A DNA stretch of 64,000 bases, taken from contig OX459110.1 in the NCBI GenBank assembly GCA_949775045.1, forward strand, positions 4,083,729 through 4,147,728, given 5' to 3'. This stretch comes from Metridium senile. Taxonomy: Eukaryota > Cnidaria > Anthozoa > Actiniaria > Metridiidae. Below the pieces are notes generated by a model, which made no database searches, was not told where the DNA came from, and worked only from the letters and a program-made list of their open reading frames with translations. Position numbers and translations under genes: made by a program. Shown one piece after another: positions 13,401 through 26,923 of this stretch (its first letter is position 1; the number at the start of each line of letters is the position of its first letter).

Positions 13401-16400
13401 ACATTATCAAACTATCAAGGCTGAGGTTGTTCGATTCAAACCGTGAAAAGATCAATTGGGCCTTTTTACCATTTGCAAAATATTTATTGTCAATTTTGAA
13501 TTTGTCAATGGTTGGAGTAAAATGGTGACTTAAAAACTTCCTAAAATGAGTGTCACTGACATATATTTCTGATGATATAACCTTATATATTCTTAGTAAC
13601 ACTCATATAATAATTAATAATATTGCATCCTAAAAGGGAGTGATACTGACGTTTCGAATTCTGATCCTTTGTTCCATCTATTTTTGGGAACCCTTACCTA
13701 AAAATCATTATTAATATTGCACCCGAAAAAGTGCACAGTGTTACGGACATTTCGAATACAGATCCTTTCATCTATTTTGCGGGAAGCCTTAAATAACAAT
13801 TATTATAAGTATTGCACCCTGAAAAGAAAGGGTTACTGACATTTGGGATGGTATTTCCTTAAGATTTATTCTTAGTAACAATCGCAGAATAATTATTAGT
13901 ATTTCACCCTTTAAAGAGAGTGTTACTGATGTTTCGAATACTGATCCTTTGTTCCATCTATTTTTGGGAACCCTTACATAAAAATCATTATTAATATTGC
14001 ATCCTAAAAAGAAAGAATCACTGACATTTCGGATGGTATTATCTTGTAAAATTTATTCTTAGTAACAATCGCAGAATAATTATTGATATTGGACCCTAAA
14101 AGAGAGTGTAACTGATGTTTCGAATACTGATCCTTTGTTCCATCTATTTTTGGGAACCCTTACATAAAAATCATTATCAACATTGCATCGTAAAAAGAGT
14201 ATTAGTAACATTCATATAATAATTAATATTATTGCACCCGTGTTTACTGACGTTTCGATCCTTTGTCTAATCTATTTTTAATAACCTTAAGATTAAAAAT
14301 CATCCTTTCTATAATCACCGGCTTATGTATGCGAAATATAAACATTAAAATACATAATGGACAACTTGGAATATAGACGTTTCAGAAACAGGAATACTTT
14401 TGTATTTCAAAGTGTAGACTGTATCTTTGACAGCGATTTTTTAAGGTGTATTTAACTGAAGTTCTCTAGTACTTTGTAATATTAATCAAAAGCCCTTTCA
14501 GGAGTTTGTGTAATAAAACATTAAACTAGATCCATATTGCTATGATATTGAGTATATTTACGTGTTTTTAAAGTGGTTATTTTTCAATGGGAAATTGAAA
14601 GAGTGCGTGATTGTTGTTGATATTGGTGCTTGCGATACTTGTTTTCGATAGCCTTTTCAAAATGTTTTATGTTTGTTGGTTTGTATGCCATTTTTCCTTT
14701 CTTTCTTTCTTACTTTCTTTCTTTTTTTCTCTAAATATATTAGAATAATATTACTTTTTATATACATTATTGTAAATGTGTAAATCTCTGTAGCATCTCA
14801 TGTTTTTTAAACGCTTCTTTTTTTCGTTCGTTATTGTATTTTGTGTTATTTTTTTTTTTCAAGTTTATTTTGTTGTTGTTTGTTCTTTTGGATATCCCCG
14901 TCCTTGACAGTGAATGATAGTCCATTAGTAATGCGTAACCCTATTCTCGTGGCTTTTGTCGATCTTTAGTACTTATCTTTAATGATCTCTTAAGACTGAA
15001 GAGTACATCAAGTAGGTCACGAGTACCTCACGAGTACTTCTCGAGTACTTTACGAGTAGTTCACGAGTACCTCAAGGAGTTCATTTGCGTGGAGTAATAT
15101 ATACAAATAACGCCTCGAGGGCTTTGAGAAGACCTTCTCATTGAATATTTGTATTATATAGATAACAGTGGTTTTACAGGGATTTCTGCAATATCGTATT
15201 TGAACCCATGTAAAAATACCATAGTTTTACATGTAAAAATAACTAATAATTAATAATATTTTTTTTTTTTCATAAAAATAACAACAAATTGAAGCCCAAA
15301 AAGCATGCGCATTACGGTGTAAGACTAATGTCCCATTTTCAAAGCAGTTGTCTCACTTAGTTTTTGCCGAGATTGTAGCTATTCTATCTTTTACAGATTC
15401 TAGTGGAAGACTTATTTGGTGAAGTGGCCACCGAAAGAGAAGTCGAAAAACTGTCAAACAAGCTCCATGAGGCGAAGTCTGCCAAAAGCTTTGACTCGTT
15501 TGAGATACTGGCTAAATATATCGGCTCTACGTCCCTGTCGCTATTGGTTACGCCCTTACAAGAGGTGAGCACGTTACTATGGTGACAGGTCATAGAGTTT
15601 GCATGCCCTTGATGACGTATTTATATCTTTATATTTATATAAAGTACAAATACTAAAAGTGTGCAACATAAATACCACTAAATACTGCTAAATTATGCAA
15701 ATTCTTTTGTTCTCTATTGTTTAATCAACACTATTTAGTGGTAAATAGTACAAAGTATTGCACACTTTTAGTGTTTGTACTCTATTTGTATTTTTGGTAT
15801 ATTTTTGTGTCGTTTTAAAATCATTTTGAATCCCCATTTATTCATTTGCACTTGTGTGTAGTCGTTTTTACCAATTTTTTTAACCCATTCGTTCGTTTAT
15901 ACATTCGTTAATTGATTAATTGATTCATCCATCCGTTCATTCATTCATTCAATCATCCATTCATTCATTCATTCATGCATTCATTTATCCATCCATATTT
16001 TTATTCATTGGTTCTTTCATCCATCCATTCATCCTTCCATTCATTTATTCATTCATTGGTTCATCAATTCATGCGTTTAGTCGTTCTCTCATCCATGCAT
16101 TCATGCATTCATCCATCCATTTATTCATTCATTTATTCATGTATCCGTTCATTCATTCATCCATCCATTCATTCTGCCTGTCTGTCTTCGTTCATTCGTT
16201 CGTCTATGTATTTTACTGTCCGGTTGTTCGTACGCCGTTTTGTTTGTCCATGTTGTTTTTACCTACATTTATATCTGTGTTATTTCATCAGGTTTTAGAC
16301 TCCAACCAGAATCACAAGATATCTCAACGAGTTGAGGAAACACTGCGCAGGATTAGTATCGGACTACAGGCCAATCCAGACCTATCTGCACAGACTATCA

Positions 16401-19400
16401 TGGTGTTTATTCATCGTATCGTTAGCGAGAAACTACCGATGATCAAAGCAAAGAAACAAGGGTAAGAATTTCATCATTTAATTACTCGGGCTTCCGTGTA
16501 CGGAAAAGCCCGAGTCTTAAAATGCAAACGGTATTTTTTTCGTCGTCGTCGTCGTCGTCTTGGTCCTCCAATTGGAGGGTCAGGTCCCAGCCGTTCCTGG
16601 CAACAATGACATCATGTCTCATTTGAAGCCCGAGTGATCGCCCAGATGGCGTCTAGTTCATATGATGTTCGAGAGAGAGTTCGTGTTGGGATTCCTTTGT
16701 TGCTTTGGGGTTCCTTTGTTCGCGCACTCCTGGGTTCACTTGTAGTTTTCGTATACGCCTAGAATAAATACAACGTTTTTTCGAGTATGTCATGCGAGTT
16801 GTGTGCTAAAATATTAGAGTAGTCTCCCACATTAGTAGGACACTAGTGAGTGGCTAGAAGATTGAGACATTTAAAAAATGATGTATTTATCTTGATTTAT
16901 TGAATACACCTGTTTTCAAAAACCTTGTCCAAAATAAAGTGAAAAATTACCTGAAATACTACGGTTTAATGTTCTGCGAACTCAGACATTTCAACGTCTA
17001 GTTCTGAAATACATTCTTGACTGCTGCTTATTACACTGCACCTTTTATGTTTTTGATTGACGGCAGCCAAAAACGTATTTCACAACTAGCTGTTAATACG
17101 GAAATCTTTGGAAGACATAACTGCCTCTATCTTCAAAAGGCATATTTGAACAGGGAAAGCCTCAATTCAGAGTAAATCCAAATGTATTCTCTATTGTTAT
17201 ATGTCTATAAGTGATATCAATTTTTCGTGCTTTGCTTGGGATTTGTGAATATTTTGAAAACAAATCGAGGCTTAGTCTGTACAAATGTGCCTTTTGTCAA
17301 ATAGTACAGCGGTACTAGATAACATGAAATTGGAGTACTGTGGAAGAAATAGAAAACGAAGCAGCGTGCTCTATCGAGTTATAGAGAACGCTTCTCAACC
17401 AATCAGAGAGCGCGATTTATATCAAAAATTATATTATTTTCAACAGAGATAAAGAAGAACCAAAACCTGATACCCCAGAGAAAAGCCTTAGACCTCAAGA
17501 TACCTACCTTATCAGCCCTGCCCCTGCACGTGGGGGCAAAACCCCAGGGACAAGCACCAAGACCAACGCTCATATCATTGTAGAATTCGCTCTGCAGGTA
17601 AGTCATAATATGTACAGGGAACGTAACCGGCGCAGGCGTTGTTGAGAGTAGAAGTCTACTATAATGGGTGTTGGTACAAGGTAGTACTAGATCGCGGGAA
17701 CTAATCCATGTAGTACTTTATATCCGACAATAGGCCATTTGCACGATGGTGTCATTTTACAACAAGTACCGGAATGCATTACGAAATTGTTTTCTTATTA
17801 AAATTAGTATTCCCTCTTGCGGAATTCTAGAACAATTAGTTGATTTTAAAAATGCTTCAGCTTGTCCCTGCTAGCCGGGATAACTCGCTTTCATATAAAC
17901 AACCCCTTAACCTCAAAGATTTTGTTACACTGTTTATGCGCGTCCAGTTCACACGTTAATTGGTTCGCTATCTATATTTGTCAAGATGTTGAACGTAAGT
18001 TTAAAAAGAAGGAAGGTTTCAGTTTGTATTTATGGTTATGTTTATGCACGTCCAGTTCACACATGCAATATCTCATTTTCTTTTCCCTTTTATTAAGTCA
18101 GTCAGTTGTATAGTTTTTGATTGTTTCTTTGATCTTTATTTGTCCAGATGTTGAACACAAGTTTAAAACGAGGAAAGGTTTCTTCTGGTGATCAGTCACA
18201 TCTACAGCTGCTAGACCCCTTTGTGTCAGTGTTATCAAAATGTCTTCACACTAAGCACATCAAGGTAGGGATGATGATGATGACGGTGGTGGTGATGATG
18301 ACGATGATAATGATGTTGGTGATGATGACGATGATGTTGATGATGATGATGGTAGTGGTGATGATGATAGTGATGATGACAATGATAATGATGGTGGTGA
18401 TGATAGTTGTTATTATGATGATAATGACGGTGATGATGATGGTGGTGGTGGTGATGATGATGATTATGATGGTGATGACGATGATGATGGTGGTGATGAC
18501 AATGATGATAGTGATAGTGATGATGACGATGATAATGGTGATGCTACGATAGTGATGATGATGGATATGTTGATGGTGGTGATTATGATATAGGCGACGA
18601 TAGTAATGATGACGATGATGATGCAAATGACGATGATAATGATGTAGAATGATACGGTGATGTTGGTGATAACGATGATGATGATGATAATGAAAATAAC
18701 GATGATGATTACAATGGTAATAATAAAGTGATAATATTTTTCTTTTCAGGTTTTAACGCTCACCCTTCGATGTCTTTGCTTTGTAATAAAGCTGCCCCTC
18801 CCCTCCCTAGACGGGAGTGTTCCTAGCATCGCCAAACTTTTGTTTAAAACTCTGCAAAAGTATGCTACTGTTGGAGGAAAAGTTGGTGAAAACTACGAAA
18901 TGGTTTTATCTGCGTTTAAGGTGAGTTAAATCGAGAAAGGAAAAGAGAAAAGACCAGACGAATCGAGAAGAGGCGGGATTGAGACGACAAATGTCGAGAC
19001 GACAAAAAGGGTAGGAAAGTGTCGAGACGATAGGAAAGAAAATGAGAAGACGAAAATGCTGGACGAGACGAGAAAAGATGGGCAAAAAAAATAATATTTT
19101 GTTGATAAGAGATGAGACGGAACGAGATGGGACGAGTTGAGACAAGATGAGAGGTAGCGAGACAGGACAAGACGCGTTGAAGAGAAACAATCAGGATGTG
19201 ACGAGACGTGAGAGGACAAGAAAGATGGGCAAAGAAGAGAATTCTATTGTTAAGGGATGAGACGGAACGGGAGGGGACGAGATGAGATGAGAAGTAGCGA
19301 GACAGGACAAGACAAGTTGATGATAAACAAACAGGATGTGACGAGACGTGAGGGGACGTGATAAGAAGTGACGTGACGGCATGTGACGGGACGTGTAGCC

Positions 19401-22400
19401 GGGCGAGACGTGAAATGAAAACATGAGATAATTCCAAAAGAGACGCGACATAGCGAGACTTAGTAGGAATGTGGAGAAGTTTATTGGTACAAAATTGGAT
19501 GATACTCGAGGATTTTATATTACTAACTCTACTTTGTTACCAGGCTATGACGGCCATCATACGGGACTTCAATAAATACACCATTGCACAAAAGCATCTA
19601 CAGGTATTATACATACAGCTATTTCAATAAACTTAGCCAACAAAAACCAACAAAGCTGGGACCGCAGAGGATCATGGCAAATGTTCTATAACAGAAAAAA
19701 AATAAAGCCTTTTGAGACAAATTTAAGCTTGTGAAACTGTGAAACTGTAACTGGTAAAATATTTCAAACCATCGATAGTTATAACAATATGTCAACACAT
19801 GTAAAACTGTTTCTATCCATAATCCTTGCCGGTCTCAGCTTCATAGCTTTTACAGCGCGACGCACCTTACCGTGGCCACCTAATTAAAGTTTTCTACAAG
19901 TTAACCAATCAGAAAGCGATAATTTGACCTTAATATAAAAGACACGCCGAATGTGTCAAACGGTAAACACTTTGAAATGTTCAAAGCGAAGACAAGAATG
20001 AAGTTTATAAGTGACTGAAAAACCTTCCAGGATGAAAAGGTGTAGCAAAGAATTTGAGAAGAGAAACTTTTGAACGCTAAGCTAACTTACACAAAACTTT
20101 AATTGGGTGGCCACGGTAAGGTGCGTCGCGCTGTAAGTATGTACAGCTTTTTCAAAAATCGTTTTCGCAATGAATGCTCCAATCAACAAGCCCAAATTGT
20201 CCCCAGTCTAGGGGAACTGTTTGGACGTATTTCCGCTGATTCCAAGTGACGCGTTGCGTGTTGACACTCGCAATAGGAACAAAAAAAAATGAAATTGTAC
20301 AAAAATAGAGAATAAAATAAATATGTATGAACGACTAGTGTGGGATACATCCGTTTTTCTAAGGACGATAAATTGTCATCCATTATTTCAGGTTCTGTTA
20401 GGTTTCGTCGAAGAAGACATGCATGACTACTCAAGACAAGGAACAGCTTTCCCGCTTTTGAAGGTATTTTGTTTGTAGACTCTTTATTTGTTTTTTTTTT
20501 CTTTCGTTGTTTGTTTGTTTATTCTTGTATTTGTGCGTTTGTTTTTCTGTTTGTTTGTTTATTTGGTTTGTTTCGTATGATAGTTCGTTCGTTTGATCAT
20601 TTGCTTGTTTGTTTGCTTATTTGTTTGTTCGTTTTACTGTTTTTTTTTTGTTTTCTTGTGTTTGTTTGTTTGTTTGTTTTCTCGATCGTTCGTTTATTTG
20701 TTTGTTTATTTATTTGCTTTTTTGTTTATTGTTTTATTCGTTCGTTTGTTGTTTGTCTATTGGTTGGCTGGTTGGTATTTATTTATCTATCTATGTATAC
20801 ATTTGTCAGGCTATATTGACGCGTAAACTGATCGTTCCTGAGATCCATGACGTCATGAAGAAAGTATGTCAACTGTCAATCACTGGAGCCACGCCCACTG
20901 TACAACAGCAGTGTAGACAGGTATTCAGAAACGAGCGGGGGACTGGGACTACAATCATGTTCAAAATTGCTGGGACATTTTTAGGAAAGTTTTAGTTTTA
21001 AAGAAATATACAAAATGTATCAATTTGATTTGAAAACCCCCTCCACCCAAAGCAATGTTGATTAGAATAGAACCTCTAAATTAAGTCGGACATTTTTGTT
21101 GGTCCAAGGGCTGTTCTGTTTGTAATGTTTACGACATTCGCGTCGTATGCGCGTGATTGTGTGGCCGATACAACACGGACGCGAATGTTGTAAATGACGT
21201 CTAGGTTAGGTCTTTTCAAGATAAGATCTCGCCGAGATATTCCGAGTTAAAATTTATGCAAATCAGGATATACAACACTAGTGTTCTATCAGATATATAC
21301 AACACTCGTCATGGTCGTGATTTGTTTTGTAAAGTTCTCAATAATTATTCATGAGTTTTTGAAAGAGGGGTTAAATAAAAATAAATAAATAAAAATAAAT
21401 CACTTTTTTAATGTCTTAATGTATTTAGCCAATGGCTAATTGGGGAGACTCAGACACACACTCACTACCTCTACGTTAATTATTTTGCACACAACGCAGC
21501 TCACATGTTCATTTTTGTGGAGGGAGGAAAACTGGATAACCCGGAGAAAAACCATCGTGGCATAGGAGAGAAGAACACATAAAACAAACTCAACTCACAT
21601 ATAATCCATGCCCGAGCCGGGACTCGAACCTGGACCACAGCGGTGAGAGGCCAGCGATTTAACCGCTAGGCCACCCATGCCACCCATGACTTGTATTTGG
21701 TTGACTTGTATTTGGTTATTTTTAAAACGTTTTGGCAAGGTTGTTACTAATATTCGATATTTTCTTTTTCAGTGCATTGTTCAGTATCTGTTGGACTACC
21801 CATTGGGCAAGAAGCTCCAACGTCATCTTGAATTCATTGTATCTCAGCTAAGGTAAGGTATAGCAGGCAGGTTGTCAACACTGTGATTCTACTGCAGGTG
21901 ACATGTGATTGTTCTTCTCTTTTAGTTATGAGCACGAGACCGGACGTGAGTCAGCTTTGGAATTAATGACAACAATCTTCAAGAGCTTCCCTGAGGTAGT
22001 CTCTTAATGCTGGATTTCCTTCCTTCCTTCCTTCCTTCCTTCCTTCCTTCCTTCCTTCCTTCCTTTCTTATTCCCCCTATTCCTTACTTACTTACTCCCT
22101 TACTTATTTACTTACTTACTTACTCAGTTACTTACTTGCTTGCTTACTTACCTACCTGCTCACTTATTTACTTACTTACCTACTCACTTACATACTTCTT
22201 TTCTTTCTTTCCTTTCTTCCTACTTCTCCTTCCTTCCTCCCTTCTTTCTATCCTTCCTTCTTTTAATACAATCAAGTTTCTTATTTTGTTTTCCAGTCCC
22301 TTCTCTTCAAGTACGCATCGTTCTTCTTCGTACCGCTGACCACAAGGCTTGTGAACGACGACTCGGCTAACTGCCGAAAACTGACAGCAGCTGCCATTAG

Positions 22401-25400
22401 AGGCCTGCTAGAAAAGGTATGACTGACTATAGAATAGTTCCCTTCATAGCTCCCTGCGCCATCTTGAAAGGTAGCCAGGCATTTGCATCGAAGCGAGACA
22501 AATGGTAGAGACACGTGAATAATTGTCCCGCAAGCTATTAAAAGGTCTCTACCGTTGCAAGCTTAACGTTTGTCTCGCTTCGATGCAAAGGCCCAGCTAC
22601 CTTTAAAGATTAAAATATATTTTTGTTTTTTGTTTTGCTTTTGTTTTATCTATTAATTGATTTCGTTATAATGTTATTTATATTTAGCCTGCGATGCCGG
22701 CGGTTTGCGGGGTTGCGAGGAAGAGCAGACCGCCGGCAACGCAGGCTATTTTAAATTTGGCACAAATTGATTTTTTATTGTTTTCGATTATTATTATTAT
22801 TATTTCTTTTTTCAGCTTGATGTTGAACATCGTGATGGTTTGTTTGCTATGGTTGTTCAGTGGTTCGATAATGACAAGGTGAAGGGAACAAAAGCGTCAT
22901 TATCACCAAGAATATAACAATCATCACTTGATCATCATCAACATCTTCATCATCATTATCATCAGCATCATCATCATCAATATCACCAGCATCATCATCA
23001 TCAATATCAGCATCATTATCATCATTTTTATCATCATCATCATCATCACTATCATCCTCATCTTCGTCATTATTAGCATTATGTAATCATCATAATAGTC
23101 ATCACCATCATCATCCCCATTATCATCTTCATCACTATCTTCATAATTATCATCACTATCATCATTATCACCAACATTATAATAATCATCATCGGATCAT
23201 CATCATCATCTTCATACTGATCATTATCATCATCATTATCATTACAATCGTCATGATGTGATCATCATATAATAGTCATCATCATCATCATCATCCACAT
23301 TATTAGCATCATTGTCACCATCTTTAAAATTACCATCATCATCATTATCATAATCTGCATTATCATCTTCATCATCATCATCTTCATAATTATCCCTATT
23401 ACTCATCGCCATTATCATCACTATCATTATAATCATCATAATCATCAATACGATCAATATATCATAGAATGTCGTTAGCTACCATTATCATTTCCAAAGT
23501 TGTTCTGTTGGTTGTTTCAAAAATGTTACATTATTAAAATTGATCAAATTATTTCTTATTTGTTTAAATCTTTATGTAAACTAATTCAGGTTGTTCTTCG
23601 TCGATTGGCCGCTCAACTATGTGGTCTGTTTGTCGAAGTTGAGCATAAAGGCTTTGATAGAAGACTAGAGACGTCATTGCCACTCATTGCAGAGCTTGTT
23701 GAACCAACACAATACGAAACGGTAAGTGATGTTTTCATGTAGCATTAAGAGGGAGCAAGAGATGAATTATTTTCGTATTTCTTGCTTGTTTGGTCTTGAC
23801 GTCTCTGTTTGTGTGTGTTTTTTATTGTTTCGTGTGTGTGTGTTTGTTTGTATGCTTGTTCGTTTGTTTGTTTGTTTGTTTGTTCGTTTATTTGTGCGTT
23901 TGTTCGTTCGCTTGTTAGTCTTGTTGTTTGTCTCTGTGTATTTTTATTTCCTTTTGTTATCTGTTTGTTTGTTTGTTTATTTATTTGTTTGTTTGTTCGT
24001 TTGTTTGTTCGTTTGTTTGTTCATTTATTTGTAGGTTTGTTGATTTGTTTGTTTGTTTGTTCGTTTGTTAGATAGTCTGTCTCTATATATTTTTTATTTC
24101 CTTGTTTGGTTATCTGTTTGTTTGTTTCTTCGTTCGTTTGTTCGTTCAATAAGTCGGTCGTTTTGTCGGCCGTTCGGTCTAACGTTCGATCAATCTTTTT
24201 TTTTTTTTTTTTTCATTCGTTCGTCCGTCTATCCGTTCTATCGGTCAGTCGGTCTGTCTTTCGTTTGTTCAATTACTAATCTTTTTTTCGGTTCATATTT
24301 AGGAGGACAATTCTGAAGCAGCACACGATAACAGCACTACGCTACATAAATCAATGGATCATCTTCTGTTTAATGCTCTTACAACACTTGCTAAGATACT
24401 ACAGGATAACAAGATAGTCTGGTCTGAAAAATACACAGATATTATGGACAATATGTGGGGTATGTGATAATTTAAATGTAAATAACTATGTTAATGAAAC
24501 TGTGAAGTGAAAATGATATTAATGATGATAGTTGATGTTAATGATGATGATGATTGAGGGTATGGTAATGATGATGATGATGATGATGATGATGATTGGC
24601 AGTGATGGCGATTGAAAGAAAGGGAATGAGGATGGAACGAAGAAAGGGTGGCATGCGTGGCCTAGCAGTAAGATCGCTGGCCTGCATGGGTTCGATTCCC
24701 GGCTCTGGAGACAAGTGAATAGAGTTTGTTTGATGTGTTGTTCTCTCTCATGCCACGAGGGTTTTTCTCTGGGTTATCCGGTTTTCCTCCCTCCGTAAAA
24801 ATCAACATGTGAGCAGAGTTGTGTGTTGTTAATATTAAATATAGTGGTAGTAAGTGTGAGTGAACCTCACGGAAGAGACGTGACGGGGAATGATTGTTGT
24901 AAAATATTTAAAAGAAGGAAGGATCGATGGATGGATGAATGGAAGGGAGGAAGGATGGATGGTACAAACGAAAGGAGTATGAAAATCTAGCAATAATAGA
25001 CTACCTCAGGGAAGGTATTTGATAGTAATGATAGTTATGATGATAGTGATAATGATGATGAGGATTGATGATGATGATGATAAGGATGATGATAGTGATA
25101 ATGATGATGATGATACTGATAAGATGATGATGATGATGATGATACTGATAAGATGATGATGATGATGATCAAATCTCGAGCTGAATCTACAGCGTGTAAG
25201 TTTCCATGTTTATTTATTAGTATCCATAGAAAGCCATCTTCTCCACCCACACTCCTGGGTACGTCTTGTGTCAAGTCGTCTATTTGGTTTGTTGTTTTCG
25301 AACTGGAAACCAGAAGAATTGGTGGAGAACACGGGCGACGAGAATCCGGGCTATCTCGTCAATAATCCCTATGACAAGGTAAGCAGCATTAAGAGTGCTG

Positions 25401-25851
25401 ATTGTAGCCTTGGCTTCCTTCCACACTGCAAAAACGGCTGAGTAGATACAACTCAGTATATTGAGTTAATCATGCTTTCAGGATGACACATATTGAGTTT
25501 ACCTCACTATGGAGTTGGGTTTACTCACTATAAAGTGTCATCCTGAATGCATGATTAACTCAATATACTGAGGTGTATCTACTCAGCCGTTTTTGTCATC
25601 CTGAATGCATGATTAACTCAATATACTGAGGTGTATCTACTCAGCCGTTTTTGTAGTGCATCTTTTAATTCAACCAAGTTCATTATTTTTTATAACGGCC
25701 CCAACAAACAAACAAACAGAGGTATGCATTCTGCTCGATACCATCCAGGTTTAACTTAACTCTTGCTATCTCAGGTCGTTCAGCTTTGCAACGATTTCTG
25801 TTCACAACTAGGATCACAGTATTTACACCAAGACCTTAGTGATCAGGTATG

Positions 25852-25883
<32 letters not shown>

Positions 25884-26833
25884 GTGATGGTAATGGTAAT
25901 GGTAATGGTGATGATGATGGTGATGGTGATGGTGATGGTGGTGGTGGTGGTGGTGGTGATGGTGATGGTGATGGTGATGGTGATGGTGATGGTGATGATA
26001 ATGTTAATAATGATGGTGATGATGATGATAATGTTAATAATGATGGTGATGATGATGATAATGTTAATAATGATGGTGATGATGATGATAATGTTAATAA
26101 TGATGGTGATGATGATGATAATGTTAATAATGATGGTGATGATGATGATAATGTTAATAATGATGGTGATGATGATGATAATGTTAATAATGATGGTGAT
26201 GATGATGATAATGTTAATAATGATGGTGATGATGATGATAATGTTAATAATGATGGTGATGATGATGATAATGTTAATAATGATGGTGATGATGATGATA
26301 ATGTTAATAATGATGGTGATGATGATGATAATGTTAATAATGATGGTGATGATGATGATAATGTTAATAATGATGGTGATGATGATGATAATGTTATTAA
26401 TGATGGTGATGATGTCGATGATGGTGATGATGATAATGATAATGCTAAGAATGATGGTGATTATGATGATGGTAATGATATCAGTAATGATGATGGTGAC
26501 GATGATAATTACGATAACGATAATGATAATAGTTCTGAAAGTAATATCCAGTGATAATAATAACACTTGACTCGTGTGTTTTTCAGATTGTCAAGAACTT
26601 GGTGTTTCTCGCTAAAGTCCTCCTCCTGTACGACGGAGGGGAGACTGGGCATGATTTTACTTTATCTACGTTATTCGGTAAGATAGAGAGACTTGCTACC
26701 CATGAAACATCGCAGACTCCCAAGAAAACACAGAAGGTCAGTTAAGATAGGTTGCGTAGTTATGTTGAATTTTTAATTTGTTTGTTCGACTGACTGACTA
26801 ACTGACTGACTTATTTACTTATTTACTTACTTG

Positions 26834-26868
<35 letters not shown>

Positions 26869-26882
26869 TGGTTTACTTACTA

Positions 26883-26923
<41 letters not shown>

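Noticed and set aside
15920..16300. Ser/Ile/His/Pro-rich proteins over ATTC/ATCC tracts (also at 39912, 48400 and 55111)
   Set aside because: Tetranucleotide repeats have no stop codons in these frames; the parts with real coding sequence are the UTP20 or four-TM exons already listed.
21600..21682. tRNA gene on the minus strand
   Set aside because: A- and B-boxes are present, but the acceptor and anticodon arms do not fold properly and the SINE body follows; a second, diverged copy at 24647 confirms a SINE.
25763..26570. Asp/Asn-rich 263-residue protein (and its Met/Ile shadows)
   Set aside because: It is a UTP20 exon reading on through its donor into a GAT microsatellite.
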